64,000 nt of DNA from Brevibacillus sp. DP1.3A (GCF_013284245.2 NZ_CP085876.1:3889001-3953000); one strand, 5' to 3'. Positions 50,501-59,967 are shown, counted from the stretch's first letter. Notes: generated by a model from the letters alone, not told the origin. Numbers and translations are program-made.

Positions 50501-52288
50501 TTAGTTCAGGCGTGCAGACGCGAGCTCAACGAATTTCTCGATATCTTTTGCAACCAAAGAGAGTGAATTCCGCCAGAAATCGACTGAGCGTACATCAACA
50601 TCCATGATGGCTGCTACATCCGCAACGCTCATTTTGCCTGTAACAGATAAGAGCTTGTCGTACTGCTCAACAAAAGCTTCCCCGCGCTTGAGATACTCTG
50701 CGTACAAGCCTTTCGCGAACAAGAGCCCAAAAGCATACGGGAAGTTGTAGAAATTGTAATCCGCGCTATAATAGTGCGGTTTGCATACCCACATGTACGG
50801 GTGTAGAGCTGCCGGATCCAAACCATCTCCGTACGCGTCCTTTTGTGCTTGCAGCATCAGTTCGTTTAGAGTGGACACAGACAAGGCACCTTCTGTTCTG
50901 CGCTCAAATACAGCAGTCTCGAACAAGTAACGGCTATAAATATCGACGATCACCTGACTTGCTCCGCTAATATCATTTTCCAAAATCGCAAATGCTTCCT
51001 CGGAGGTCGCTTGTTCAAGCGCTGCATTGGCAATGATGGTTTCACACAAAATGGACGCGGTTTCGGCGATTGGCATCGGGTATTCGCTATTCAAGAATGC
51101 TTCGTTTACGAGACATTCTCCGTGATAGCCATGTCCCAATTCATGTGCCATTGTGCTCACATCGCTGTAGCTGCCTGTGTAGTTGGACATAATTCTGCTC
51201 TCCCCTACGATGTGCAGGTTGTAGCAGAATGCCCCCCCACGCTTGCCTTCACGAATCTCAGCATCAATCCACTGATCGTCATAAGCTCGTGCTGCATAGT
51301 TGGCGAGTTTTTCGCTAAAGCTACCAAAGTGCTTCACGATGAAGTCGCGGGATTCCTCATACGAGAAGCGCATGTCTGCCTCACCCACTGGCGCAAACAA
51401 ATCATAAAACGGCAATTGAGCGCTCTCATGACCGAGCAGCTTCGCCTTTGTACGGAAGTATTGATGGAAGGATGGCAGGCTCTCACGCATCGCCTGAAGC
51501 ATCGCTTCGAGCGTTTCGCGGTCCATGCGGGAGTCTTGCAACGTCTTATCCAGCGGCGATTCATAGCCTCTGAGCTTCGCTACGGTAATAACCTCGCCCT
51601 TAATTCCATTCAAGCTGGCAGCAGCAGCTTGATCGATTTTTTTGTAAGCGGCAAGTTCCGCCTCGTATGCCGTTTTGCGCAGCTGCGGATCTTTTTCATT
51701 CGCCATGTTCCGCACCACAGGCAATGGAAGCTGTTTGTGCTCGCCATCGACTGTAATGTCTACCAGTAATGTGGACGTCAGCATTTCATGGAGCTTTGTC
51801 CATGCATTTGACCCTGTATTTTTCATTTTTGCCAGGACGATTTCTTCTTTTTCGCTCAGCATGTATTTGCTCTTGTCTGACATTTCTGTCAACATAAAGC
51901 GATGTGTCTCTAACAGATCCGATTGGCTAATCAACTCGTCTAGGTTGCTCAACGTTCCTAGCCACTTTTGGAACTGCACGCCTGGTTCAACCAACTCAAC
52001 TGCCTGATTCTGTACTTTTTCAATTGCGAGCAATGCTGCTTCATTCTTGGCATCAACGCTTGCAGTCAGCTCTCCGTAGGCGTACAAGCGGAACTGCGTT
52101 TGCAGAACGGAGGTCATCATCGTTATGTATGTCTCCATCTTCGCAACTGCATCTTCTGAAGATTGCAAGTTTTGAACTGCCCAGCCTTTGATCTCTTCCA
52201 TTTCACGTACTAACTTCTCCCAATCTTGTTTCCATTCGGGCGCATCAAACGAGGAATACAAGACGTTCAAATTCCAGCGCATATTCAT
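50501..52288 (-). CDS. pepF: M3-family oligoendopeptidase F
   Basis: A 595-residue thimet-type metallopeptidase: zinc motif MAHELGHGYHG at about residue 383, glutamate ligand helix following (IAETASILCETI), and substrate-site YSADYNFYNFPYAFG near the end. It cleaves cytosolic oligopeptides. GAGGAGG lies 9 bp before the ATG at 52288. Its terminator hairpin is the one duplicated by the MITE-like element; the gene-proximal copy lacks a T-run. Confidence 0.93.
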   Translation of the reverse strand: MNMRWNLNVLYSSFDAPEWKQDWEKLVREMEEIKGWAVQNLQSSEDAVAKMETYITMMTSVLQTQFRLYAYGELTASVDAKNEAALLAIEKVQNQAVELVEPGVQFQKWLGTLSNLDELISQSDLLETHRFMLTEMSDKSKYMLSEKEEIVLAKMKNTGSNAWTKLHEMLTSTLLVDITVDGEHKQLPLPVVRNMANEKDPQLRKTAYEAELAAYKKIDQAAAASLNGIKGEVITVAKLRGYESPLDKTLQDSRMDRETLEAMLQAMRESLPSFHQYFRTKAKLLGHESAQLPFYDLFAPVGEADMRFSYEESRDFIVKHFGSFSEKLANYAARAYDDQWIDAEIREGKRGGAFCYNLHIVGESRIMSNYTGSYSDVSTMAHELGHGYHGECLVNEAFLNSEYPMPIAETASILCETIIANAALEQATSEEAFAILENDISGASQVIVDIYSRYLFETAVFERRTEGALSVSTLNELMLQAQKDAYGDGLDPAALHPYMWVCKPHYYSADYNFYNFPYAFGLLFAKGLYAEYLKRGEAFVEQYDKLLSVTGKMSVADVAAIMDVDVRSVDFWRNSLSLVAKDIEKFVELASARLN

Positions 52289-52384
52289 GGGCACGTGCCT
52301 CCTCTTCGCTTATGTAACAAACCTATTGTAAAAAAATTTAGATGGATTCTGCAAGTTTTTACTAAGAAAACTTCTTTTACGAGA

Positions 52385-52423
52385 AGAAAAAGACTCTGCC
52401 GCTAGCGTAAGCAGAGTTCTTTT
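52385..52423 (-). terminator. Terminator of the ECF-peptidase operon
   Basis: ACTCTGC/GCAGAGT stem, then TTTTTC on the minus strand, 8 bp after the M20 stop. Confidence 0.78.
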
Positions 52424-52431
52424 GTAGGTGA

Positions 52432-53649
52432 TTAGGCTCGCACTGGCTGCGTCAAAAACGTCAATGCAGATAAGGCAAAAAGCTGGGTGGATTCTACCAA
52501 TTGGTCAATCGCTACGTACTCATCAGCATGATGAGGGATGTGGCGATCGCCGGCGCCTGTCGTCAAAATCGGAATGCCGGCTTTGTGCAGGAAGGTTCCA
52601 TCTGTCGCACCTGGGACACCGTTATATACGGGTTCTTTTTTCGTGATTTCCCGATAGGCGCTCGCAACAGAAGTCACGACTTCTTCCTTCATGCCAGTTA
52701 AGGTCCAAGGACGCTCTTCGATGAGTTCCAAGGTGGCTTTGAACTTGTCATCCTCTTTGCTTAATCCTTCTAATATGGCACTGATTTCTTTGTACAACTC
52801 CTGGTGGTCCTGCCCGGGGACCGTGCGAATATCAAGTGTGGTCATGCATTGATCGGGTACGACGTTGATTTGGGCGTCTCCTTTGACCGGTGCCTGCAAA
52901 ATCGTCGGAGTGATACTCGGCCATCCCAACATCGAATGCTCTCCCAGACGAGCCATTTCCTTGCGTTCCAGCTCCTCTAACGCGACTATTGCGCGTGCCA
53001 TACGTGTGTTCGGATTGATTCCCGTCAGTGGCATGGCACCATGCGCCATCTTGCCAAATGTACGAAGGATGGCTCTCATGGCTCCTTTTTGCGTGATGCA
53101 GAGCTGATTTTCTTCTGGTTCGCAGATGATCGCCGCATCGACGTTGTTGGCCCAACCGCGACGGATAAAATCTTTGATCCCGATCATCATGCTCTCCTCA
53201 TCGCAAGGGATGCACAGGAGGATTTTGCCTGTAAAAGACTGTTTGGATCGTTGGATAGCTTTGACTGCACATATCGCGGCTGCCAGATTTCCTTTTGTGT
53301 CACAGGAGCCACGCCCGTAGATACGTCCTCCAGATATTGTCCCGCCAAAAGGGTCGTAGCTCCAAGCATCCCGGTCCCCTTCTGTTACGACATCCGTATG
53401 GGCTTCGAACAAAAGCGTTTTGCCAGGCCTGCCCGAATCGTAAAAAGCGATGACATTCGGTCTGCCTGGAACAACCTCTTCATAGAAGACCTGCAAACCC
53501 ATATTGCGAAGATAATCGGCGACAAATAGCGCGACCCGCTCTTCATTCGCTCCTGCCTGATCTGGGCGAAACACACTCGGAATTCTAACTAGCTCCTGCG
53601 TTAGGCGCACAACTTCCTGCTCGTCAACAAAGGATATCACCTGATTCAT
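52432..53649 (-). CDS. M20-family hydrolase (ArgE/DapE type)
   Basis: A 405-residue dizinc hydrolase: FEAHTDVV, GSCDTKGNLAA, CDEESMMIG as metal and catalytic sites, plus the M20 dimerisation lid (AHGAMPLTGINPN) and ATDGTFLHKAGIP, TTGAGDRHIPHHADEY at the end. Such enzymes deacylate N-acyl amino acids or split dipeptides. The ATG at 53649 follows AGAGG by 8 bp. Last gene of the sigma-54-driven ECF operon, 37 bp after the P1 peptidase, so it probably acts on the same imported compound. Confidence 0.88.
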   Translation of the reverse strand: MNQVISFVDEQEVVRLTQELVRIPSVFRPDQAGANEERVALFVADYLRNMGLQVFYEEVVPGRPNVIAFYDSGRPGKTLLFEAHTDVVTEGDRDAWSYDPFGGTISGGRIYGRGSCDTKGNLAAAICAVKAIQRSKQSFTGKILLCIPCDEESMMIGIKDFIRRGWANNVDAAIICEPEENQLCITQKGAMRAILRTFGKMAHGAMPLTGINPNTRMARAIVALEELERKEMARLGEHSMLGWPSITPTILQAPVKGDAQINVVPDQCMTTLDIRTVPGQDHQELYKEISAILEGLSKEDDKFKATLELIEERPWTLTGMKEEVVTSVASAYREITKKEPVYNGVPGATDGTFLHKAGIPILTTGAGDRHIPHHADEYVAIDQLVESTQLFALSALTFLTQPVRA

Positions 53650-53686
53650 CCGCCAATCCTCTCCTCTGCATCCAATTATGTTACAC

Positions 53687-54649
53687 CTATTCCTGGAAGT
53701 AACTGCGATAAGATGGCAGTCCCCCTGCTTCTTCTGCGTGCTTAACCGCTTGGATGACGGCTTCTGCCAGCACATCTGCGGACAACGCGCCCACCAAGTC
53801 TACACTTGTCTCTACTTCGCCTGTTGCAACAGCAAAGATCGTGTCGCCATCGTACATGGTGTGAATCGGACGGATCGTACGGGCAAGCCCGTCGTGAGCC
53901 ATTTGCGCTACTTTGTTTGCTTCTGCTTTGGACAAGCGGGCATTGCTCGCGACTACGGCAATTGTCGTGTTCGTACCTGGAGGGATCGGAGCAAAAGCTT
54001 GCTGGCGCATTATCTCCATGCTATCCCGAATGGTTCCCTGTTCATCTCTCGGCCCGGCTATGATCGTACCTGACTGCGGATCTACGACATGACCGACCGC
54101 ATTTACAGCGACGATTGCGCCTATGACGAGTCCATTGGGTAATATCACGGAAGCTGTGCCCAACCCGCTCTTCATCGCGTTCCCAAATCCATTCAGCTTT
54201 CCTACTGAAGCACCTGTACCAGCACCGACGTTTCCTTGTGCTATTGTCTCACGGCTTGCTGCCTGTGCTGCCTCATAGCCCATTTGACGATCCGGACGAA
54301 CCCGATAGTCGCCTACAGCCTGGTCGAACAAGACGGCTGCTGGAACGATAGGAACGACGCCATAGCCAACATCCAGTCCGATGCCTTGTTCCTCCAAATA
54401 CTGCATGACACCTGTTGCAGCATCTAAACCGTATGCACTGCCACCCGAAAGACAAATTGCATGGACGACACTCACCAGATTGACTGGGTCCAAGAGGTCC
54501 GTCTCGCGGGTGCCCGGGGCAGAACCCCGGACATCCACGCCGCAGACAGATGGCTTTTCCAGCATAATCACACTGCATCCTGTAAATGTTTCTTCGTTTT
54601 GTGCATGCCCGACGAGAACGCCGGGTACGTCAACTATCGTTCCGGTCAT
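53687..54649 (-). CDS. P1-family (DmpA-like) aminopeptidase, cytoplasmic
   Basis: A 320-residue paralogue of the Tat-exported enzyme at 387-1568, lacking its signal. Shared blocks are CGVDVRGSAPGTRETDLLDP, SGGSAYGLDAATGVMQYLEE, GNVGAGTGASVGK and GTNTTIAVVASNA (225-237), the probable self-cleavage/nucleophile site. The family includes beta-peptidyl and D-/L-aminopeptidases. The start overlaps the S-component stop by one base (TAATG), a translational coupling that ties peptidase and transporter together. Confidence 0.9.
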   Translation of the reverse strand: MTGTIVDVPGVLVGHAQNEETFTGCSVIMLEKPSVCGVDVRGSAPGTRETDLLDPVNLVSVVHAICLSGGSAYGLDAATGVMQYLEEQGIGLDVGYGVVPIVPAAVLFDQAVGDYRVRPDRQMGYEAAQAASRETIAQGNVGAGTGASVGKLNGFGNAMKSGLGTASVILPNGLVIGAIVAVNAVGHVVDPQSGTIIAGPRDEQGTIRDSMEIMRQQAFAPIPPGTNTTIAVVASNARLSKAEANKVAQMAHDGLARTIRPIHTMYDGDTIFAVATGEVETSVDLVGALSADVLAEAVIQAVKHAEEAGGLPSYRSYFQE

Positions 54650-55206
54650 TATAAGTCTCCTGAAATTTTAGATTTTTGCCTGCCCGCTGATCCTAATTTC
54701 TTCCAAGCTGCAACGACAGCCAACGTAACAATGACCGAAACAATTGCTTCTGGCAAGCCGTTCGTGATTGCAACTGTTGTCGCTACACCGAGCGTCATGT
54801 ATCCTCGAATAACGGCCATGCCCAATACCAGGATCGTGTTTGTCATCGCCCCAATAAAGCCAGCGGCACCAATCGCCAAGTACTGATTGACGTTTTTCAA
54901 ACCAACATAGGTCAAGTAAGCAGTCACACCGATGAACAAACGTGGCAGGATGGCGACAAGAGGGTCTTTAAAAAGCGGAACGGTGGCATTTAAGAAAGAA
55001 GAGACTCCAAATATAAGGCCAATGATCATACCAACGCCCCAGCCCTCCATTATGCCCCCGATAACAGCCGGGATGTGCATAATAGTGGCATTGCCCGCTG
55101 CTGTCGGAACCGGAATGTAGCCGAGACGTGTCACCCCGAGCAAAATCGCTATCGCGCCCAGAACGCCTGCAATGACAATCTTGCGAACGGTCAAGCCTTT
55201 TTCCAT
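54649..55206 (-). CDS. ECF transporter substrate-binding (S) component
   Basis: A 185-residue integral membrane protein with about six helices. It has the group-typical NATIMHIPAVIGGIMEGWGVG, GLIFGVSSFLN and FKDPLVAILPRLFIG seen in PanT/HmpT-like S components. It captures the solute for the ECF module. Substrate unproven; neighbours suggest a small amide, dipeptide or pantothenate-like compound. AGGAGG precedes the ATG. Confidence 0.88.
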   Translation of the reverse strand: MEKGLTVRKIVIAGVLGAIAILLGVTRLGYIPVPTAAGNATIMHIPAVIGGIMEGWGVGMIIGLIFGVSSFLNATVPLFKDPLVAILPRLFIGVTAYLTYVGLKNVNQYLAIGAAGFIGAMTNTILVLGMAVIRGYMTLGVATTVAITNGLPEAIVSVIVTLAVVAAWKKLGSAGRQKSKISGDL

Positions 55207-55272
55207 GCATACTCCTCCTTTTACGAGTTTTATGTGGAATGCCCTACTCGGGCGAATTCCCGCTAGTCTCCC

Positions 55273-56109
55273 TTACCAAGGTATGGCGAGCATGACGGCA
55301 GAAATGACTATGCTCACGATTAGCGCGACGTAATCTTTGCCTACCGCCTTGTATTGGGTGTATCTGGTCCGTGCAGCACCTGGTGTGTAGCATCTGGCTT
55401 CCATTGCTAAGATCAAATCTTCCGCTCTGGAGAGCGCCACATTAAACAACGGGATGATGATGGGAAACATGTCTTTTGTTCTCTGGATGATCCTCCACCA
55501 TTCCCCTGTACCGAAATCTGCACCACGGGATGCTTGTGCTTTCATCATCTTTTCCATTTCCATCGCGAAGGTAGGTACAAAACGCACAGCAATCGTGATG
55601 ATCAATGCAAACGCATGAACCGGAAACTTTACTTTTTCCAAAGGCCCCAGCAGTCGCTCCATTCCGTGCGTGAGTTCCGTCGTAGAAGTACTGAGCGTGA
55701 GGACACTCGATAAGAAAATCACTTCTACAAAGCGCATGGCAGACACAATGACGAGGCGTACACTCTCACTCGTGATCGTGATGAAGCCGTATTTCAAATA
55801 AACGGTTCCGCCATTGACAACCTCCCCGTAAAAAAGCAACTGCATGATCGCCAAAATAATGATAAAGGGAATAGCGGGCTTAATCCCGGATATGCCGTAA
55901 TGAAGGGGGATTTTCGAGATTTGAAACATCCCGATACAAATGGCTAAAGCAAACAGGTTACCCACGTATGTATCGCAGATGGCAATCGCTAAGATGAGGA
56001 TGACGAAAGCCCCAAGCTTGAAACGAGGATCGAGACGATGAACGACCGAAGCAGTGGGTAAATATTGACCGATGGTAATATTACGCGTCAATTCAAATTC
56101 TGCTGACAT
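55273..56109 (-). CDS. ECF transporter T component
   Basis: A 278-residue membrane protein with EcfT topology and the two Ala-Arg-Gly-type coupling motifs QASRGADFG and LAMEARCYTPG, which contact the ATPases. GAGGAGG precedes the ATG. In this dedicated operon it need not be shared with other S components. Confidence 0.92.
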   Translation of the reverse strand: MSAEFELTRNITIGQYLPTASVVHRLDPRFKLGAFVILILAIAICDTYVGNLFALAICIGMFQISKIPLHYGISGIKPAIPFIIILAIMQLLFYGEVVNGGTVYLKYGFITITSESVRLVIVSAMRFVEVIFLSSVLTLSTSTTELTHGMERLLGPLEKVKFPVHAFALIITIAVRFVPTFAMEMEKMMKAQASRGADFGTGEWWRIIQRTKDMFPIIIPLFNVALSRAEDLILAMEARCYTPGAARTRYTQYKAVGKDYVALIVSIVISAVMLAIPW

Positions 56110-56122
56110 GTGGACCCCCTCC

Positions 56123-56983
56123 TCAGCGGTTCATCAGTTTCAAAATTTCCATCGCTGTCTCTTCAGGTAAAAAAGCGCTAGGGTCGATGCTGTAGCCCTG
56201 CTCGCGGAGTCTGTATAAAATATCAACCGATTCCGGTGTGCCGATATGATGCTGCCGCAACAATTCCTGATTGCCAAAAATTTGTCGTGGTGTCCCATCG
56301 CAAACTGATTTGCCGTTTGCCATGACGTAAACACGATCAGCAAGCTTGGCGACCTCCTCCATATTGTGTGAGACGAAAATAACCGTTAGCTTTTCTTCCC
56401 GATTGAGACGGCGGATGCGTTCCAACAGCTCAAGACGAGAGCGCGGGTCCAGCCCTGCTGTTGGCTCGTCAAGCACGAGAACCTTGGGTTGCAAGGAAAG
56501 GACGCCAGCCAATGCCACCTTGCGCTTCTGTCCGCCACTTAAGGCAAAGGTCGGACGGTCTTTCATCTCCTGAAACGAAAGGCCGACCAAGTCCATCGCC
56601 CACTGAACGCGTCGCCGCACTTCCTCTAAAGGCAGCCCCATCCGAAAAGGGCCATAAGCTACATCATCACCAACCAGTTTTTCGAACAGTTGATCCTCCG
56701 GGTTTTGAAAAACGAGCCCTACTTGTCTGCGCAACGTACGAATATCAATCTTGGGTGAAGATACGTCCATTCCATTGATGATGACCGTACCGGACTGCGG
56801 GCGAATCAGTCCGTTAAAATGCTGGATTAGCGTCGATTTTCCCGATCCTGTATGACCGATAATGGCCAGGCATTCGCCCTCTGCCACCTGGATGGTTACC
56901 TGGTCGAGAGCCCGATGTTCGAGAGGTGTTCCCTGCATGTAGACATGAGATAGATTTTCCACGTTTACGATCGATTGCGTCAT
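56123..56983 (-). CDS. ECF ATPase A' (EcfA2)
   Basis: A 286-residue ATPase: Walker A IGHTGSGKSTLIQHF, Q-loop VFQNPEDQLFEKLVGDDVAYGP, signature LSGGQKRKVALAGVL, Walker B VLVLDEPTAGLDP, H-loop FVSHNMEE. It overlaps the first ATPase gene by 4 bp (ATGA). Confidence 0.93.
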   Translation of the reverse strand: MTQSIVNVENLSHVYMQGTPLEHRALDQVTIQVAEGECLAIIGHTGSGKSTLIQHFNGLIRPQSGTVIINGMDVSSPKIDIRTLRRQVGLVFQNPEDQLFEKLVGDDVAYGPFRMGLPLEEVRRRVQWAMDLVGLSFQEMKDRPTFALSGGQKRKVALAGVLSLQPKVLVLDEPTAGLDPRSRLELLERIRRLNREEKLTVIFVSHNMEEVAKLADRVYVMANGKSVCDGTPRQIFGNQELLRQHHIGTPESVDILYRLREQGYSIDPSAFLPEETAMEILKLMNR

Positions 56984-57849
56984 GAACCACTCGCCTCCGC
57001 TTGTCTGACGTATAGACGATTAACCTCCGCGACAACTTCCTCATTGTGGATGAGGTCTGGTGTAAATTCGCTATATTCGGAGTGAACGAGATGAGCAATT
57101 CGACTCGCGTCTGGAACATCCAGATGCAGCTCGCGAAGTCTTTCCTCATGGGAAAATACTTCACGCGGAGTACCCTCCAATACGATCTTGCCGCCCTCCA
57201 TCACGATGACACGATCTGCTTCTGCTACCTCTGACATGTGATGGGTCACTGTGACAATCGTCATTCCTTCGCGATGCAGCTTGCGAACGACTGCCAGTAT
57301 ATCCTGTCTACCGTAGCTGTCCAGCATACTCGTCGCTTCGTCCATGACGAGGCATTGTGGCTTCATCGCCAATATCCCCGCAATGGCGATCCGCTGCTTT
57401 TGTCCGCCAGACAAATGATGAGGCGGCCGATGGCGAAAGGCACTCATTCCTACTGCCTCTAGGGCAAAATCCACTCGTGTTTTCATCTCTTCTGCAGATG
57501 TCCCTATGTTCTCCAATCCGAAGGCCACATCGTCCTCTACAATCGTCGCGACAATCTGATTGTCCGGATGCTGAAAAACCATCCCGACACGGCTCCTCAC
57601 TTCATGAATTCGCTGTTTTTCACGCGTGTTAATTCCGTTAACGATGACATCGCCATCGTTTGGAGTCAAAATTCCATTGAGATGCTTAGACAGCGTTGAC
57701 TTACCGGACCCATTATGACCGATGATGGCGACATACTCTCCTGGAAACACTTCTAGGGAGACATTCTGCAGGACAGGAATTTGTTGATCTTGGTTAACCT
57801 GATAGGCAAACGAGACATTTTCTACACGAATAATCGGTTGTGGTGTCAT
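56980..57849 (-). CDS. ECF ATPase A (EcfA1)
   Basis: A 289-residue ATPase: Walker A IGHNGSGKSTLSKHL, VFQHPDNQIVATIVEDDVAFG, signature LSGGQKQRIAIAGIL, Walker B CLVMDEATSMLDSYG, H-loop TVTHHMSE. The Walker B DEATSM form is typical of the A1 subunit. The ATG at 57849 (MTPQPII) follows GAGGGGAG. First gene after the sigma-54 promoter, with a 5' leader of about 40 nt. Confidence 0.93.
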   Translation of the reverse strand: MTPQPIIRVENVSFAYQVNQDQQIPVLQNVSLEVFPGEYVAIIGHNGSGKSTLSKHLNGILTPNDGDVIVNGINTREKQRIHEVRSRVGMVFQHPDNQIVATIVEDDVAFGLENIGTSAEEMKTRVDFALEAVGMSAFRHRPPHHLSGGQKQRIAIAGILAMKPQCLVMDEATSMLDSYGRQDILAVVRKLHREGMTIVTVTHHMSEVAEADRVIVMEGGKIVLEGTPREVFSHEERLRELHLDVPDASRIAHLVHSEYSEFTPDLIHNEEVVAEVNRLYVRQAEASGS

Positions 57850-57901
57850 GCTCTCCCCTCGCCTCTTCGTAAAAGTCGTATGTGCTGTGTCCTCCATAAA
57901 T

Positions 57902-57919
57902 AAGCAACTACCATGCCAA
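57902..57919 (-). promoter_or_regulatory. Sigma-54 (-24/-12) promoter of the ECF operon
   Basis: On the minus strand TTGGCATGGTAGTTGCTT: the GG of -24 and GC of -12 are exactly 10 bp apart, and the sequence matches TGGCAY-N5-TTGCW. Start would be near 57890, 40 nt before ecfA1. Confidence 0.82.
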
Positions 57920-57970
57920 ATAAATATGTTTTTAATTTTCTGTAAATTAAGCAATTAACGGAGTAACTCT

Positions 57971-58006
57971 GTTGCAAACATGCATCGCTGATGTTGCAGT
58001 TGCATC
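57971..58006. promoter_or_regulatory. Paired upstream activator dyads
   Basis: GTTGCA-N4-TGCATC (57971-57986) and GTTGCA-N2-TGCATC (57993-58006), with outer GATG/CATC symmetry. They lie about 80-115 bp upstream of the predicted start, the usual place for an enhancer-binding protein, between regulator stop and promoter. Confidence 0.6.
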
Positions 58007-58011
58007 AATTT

Positions 58012-59310
58012 CTACAGCCTTTCGTAGCGCTTCATTTTTCTCCACAGTGTGGACCGATCCATTCCCAAAATTTTCGCCGCCTCTCCCTTGTTTCCCTTCG
58101 TTTCCGCCAAAACCTTTCGGATGACTTCCGCTTCTCGCTCTTCTTGATCTCGGTAAGATTGTCGCTGATACAGCTTCTTCGCAAAAAAAGCAGTGTCCTC
58201 CTTGCCTAGAGCGTCATTCTTACAGAGCAAGACCATTCTTTCCACCACATTGCGCAGCTCTCGTACATTGCCTGGCCAGTCGTATTGTTTGAGAACGCGG
58301 AAAACGGCCTCTTCGACTTTCAGATGCCTTTTATTTTCCCGTTCCTTGATTTCTCCAATGATCGATGCCACCAATAGAGGGATATCTTCAATTCGCTCTC
58401 GCAAAGCAGGTAACTCTAACGTCAACACATTCAAGCGGAAGTACAGGTCTGAGCGAAACTGCTTTTCCTCCACTAGTCGTTCCAAATCCCGATTCGTTGC
58501 CGCGATAATTCTCACATCGACAGGGACGATGCGCTCCCCGCTGATTCTGCGGACTTTTTTCTCCTGTAAAATACGCAAGAGCAACGCTTGGATCGAGATC
58601 GACATCTCTCCGATTTCATCGAGAAACAGAGTGCCTCCGTGGGCCAATTCAAATAGCCCGGGCTTTCCGCCTTTTCGCGCGCCTGTAAAAGCGCCCTCCT
58701 CGTATCCAAACAATTCGCTCTCCAATAAATTGCCGGGGAGAGCCGCACAGTTAACTGGGATGAACGGCCCGGTTGCACGCTGGCTGCTCAAATGAATCCC
58801 TTGGGCAAACAACTCCTTGCCGGTCCCACTCTCCCCCTGGATGAGAACCGTCGCATCTGTCCGTGCAAAAGTTTCCGCCCATTCCTTCGCTTCACAGATC
58901 GCAGAAGATTCTCCAACGATATCCTCCAGGCGGAATTTAGCTTCCAAGCCGCTCTCCATGCTCTGCTTGCGAATGCGCATCTCCATTTTTTGAATGTCGG
59001 TGATCTCTTTAAAAGTGGACACCGCACCAATGATTTCACCCTCTACGACAATCGGCAAACGGTTGATGATAATTTGTCGATTCAGGATCGTCGCGATGTC
59101 CCCTATCTCTTTTTTTCCCGTTGCCAAAATTCTCAACATATCTGAATTGGGAATATATCGGGTAATTTTTTGTCCAACGATATTGCCAGGCAGACCGAGT
59201 ATTTCCATCGCGTTTTTATTGACCCCGATAATAATGGAATCCCGATCGACCGCAATGATCCCGTCGTGGGAAGCGTCCAGAATCGCCTGCATGTGGATGT
59301 CGTGAATCAT
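58012..59310 (-). CDS. Sigma-54 enhancer-binding activator (PAS-AAA-Fis)
   Basis: A 432-residue activator. PAS domain at about 5-110; AAA+ domain at about 128-360 with Walker A GESGTGKE (159-166), sigma-54 contact loop GAFTGA (206-211), Walker [10 protein letters not shown] and arginine finger region [11 protein letters not shown]-terminal Fis-type [25 protein letters not shown]. It lies immediately upstream of the sigma-54 promoter, so it should activate the ECF operon when its PAS domain senses a signal. It overlaps the small membrane protein gene by ATGA. Confidence 0.93.
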   Translation of the reverse strand: MIHDIHMQAILDASHDGIIAVDRDSIIIGVNKNAMEILGLPGNIVGQKITRYIPNSDMLRILATGKKEIGDIATILNRQIIINRLPIVVEGEIIGAVSTFKEITDIQKMEMRIRKQSMESGLEAKFRLEDIVGESSAICEAKEWAETFARTDATVLIQGESGTGKELFAQGIHLSSQRATGPFIPVNCAALPGNLLESELFGYEEGAFTGARKGGKPGLFELAHGGTLFLDEIGEMSISIQALLLRILQEKKVRRISGERIVPVDVRIIAATNRDLERLVEEKQFRSDLYFRLNVLTLELPALRERIEDIPLLVASIIGEIKERENKRHLKVEEAVFRVLKQYDWPGNVRELRNVVERMVLLCKNDALGKEDTAFFAKKLYQRQSYRDQEEREAEVIRKVLAETKGNKGEAAKILGMDRSTLWRKMKRYERL

Positions 59311-59549
59311 TTGCCTGGCTCTCCTTCCTCGGCATGCTCAAGCATGACTGCTACTTCCGGTGCAGACCTTCTTGCCCGACGCTTTTTTCGTTTCTTTTTC
59401 CGTAATAGGAAAATGGCCAGGAGCATTAGCGCGAGGATGGCGAGTTCGATTGGTTGTGCTAGCTTTGCAGAAGTCCAGCCACTCATGCCTAGCAAGTGAA
59501 AGATGACGGCTATGTAAAGGAAGATCGATGCTAGATTTTGAGCTTTCAC
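59307..59549 (-). CDS. Small membrane protein coupled to the activator
   Basis: An 80-residue protein with two hydrophobic stretches ([30 protein letters not shown]), a very basic stretch ([12 protein letters not shown]) and an acidic tail ([11 protein letters not shown]). GTG at 59549 is 8 bp after AGAGG. The 4-bp overlap with the activator gene suggests coordinated synthesis; it might tether or signal to the activator, but no family is known to me. Confidence 0.65.
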   Translation of the reverse strand: MKAQNLASIFLYIAVIFHLLGMSGWTSAKLAQPIELAILALMLLAIFLLRKKKRKKRRARRSAPEVAVMLEHAEEGEPGK

Positions 59550-59573
59550 CTGTTTCACCTCTGATTTTTCTGG

Positions 59574-59909
59574 TTAGAGAAAGAATGCGGCAATCACTTC
59601 ATCGTTGATCCCACTCTTGGAGTAATAATGAACCGGCTTTCCTTGTTCTTTCGCATACGCAATTTCCTTGCTTGTACTGCTTCCGATATAGCCCTCTACA
59701 TCGATGACAAATATTTCGTTGGATAAATCGATTTTTCGAAAGTGAATGTCTGTGAGTAGATCAGCTTGCTCCTGTGATATCGCAAAGCCCTCGCTCTGTT
59801 CGAAAAAGGCTACACTCATCACGATGTTTCCTTGGAGCGTCAAATACGTATTCGCCTGCTCAAATTCCTTTTTGAATTTTGTAGACCCGCATAGGGTGAT
59901 GATTTTCAT
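59574..59909 (-). CDS. Nucleoside 2-deoxyribosyltransferase-like protein
   Basis: A 111-residue protein with the NDT/TIR-like start IITLCGSTKFKKEFEQAN and VEGYIGSSTSKEIAYAKEQGKPVHYYS, where GSST..E fits the nucleotide-site loop and catalytic Glu. Shorter than classical enzymes (about 150), so function may differ. AGAGGG precedes the ATG. Confidence 0.72.
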   Translation of the reverse strand: MKIITLCGSTKFKKEFEQANTYLTLQGNIVMSVAFFEQSEGFAISQEQADLLTDIHFRKIDLSNEIFVIDVEGYIGSSTSKEIAYAKEQGKPVHYYSKSGINDEVIAAFFL

Positions 59910-59967
59910 TTTGAATCCCTCTTCATATGGCTTGTATTTTTCGTAATAATCTGACTAGCCTACTACG

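Noticed and set aside
56980-57954. Longer form of the first ECF ATPase starting at 57954
   Set aside because: It would begin upstream of the sigma-54 promoter, so it could not be translated from that transcript; the ATG at 57849 has a good ribosome site.
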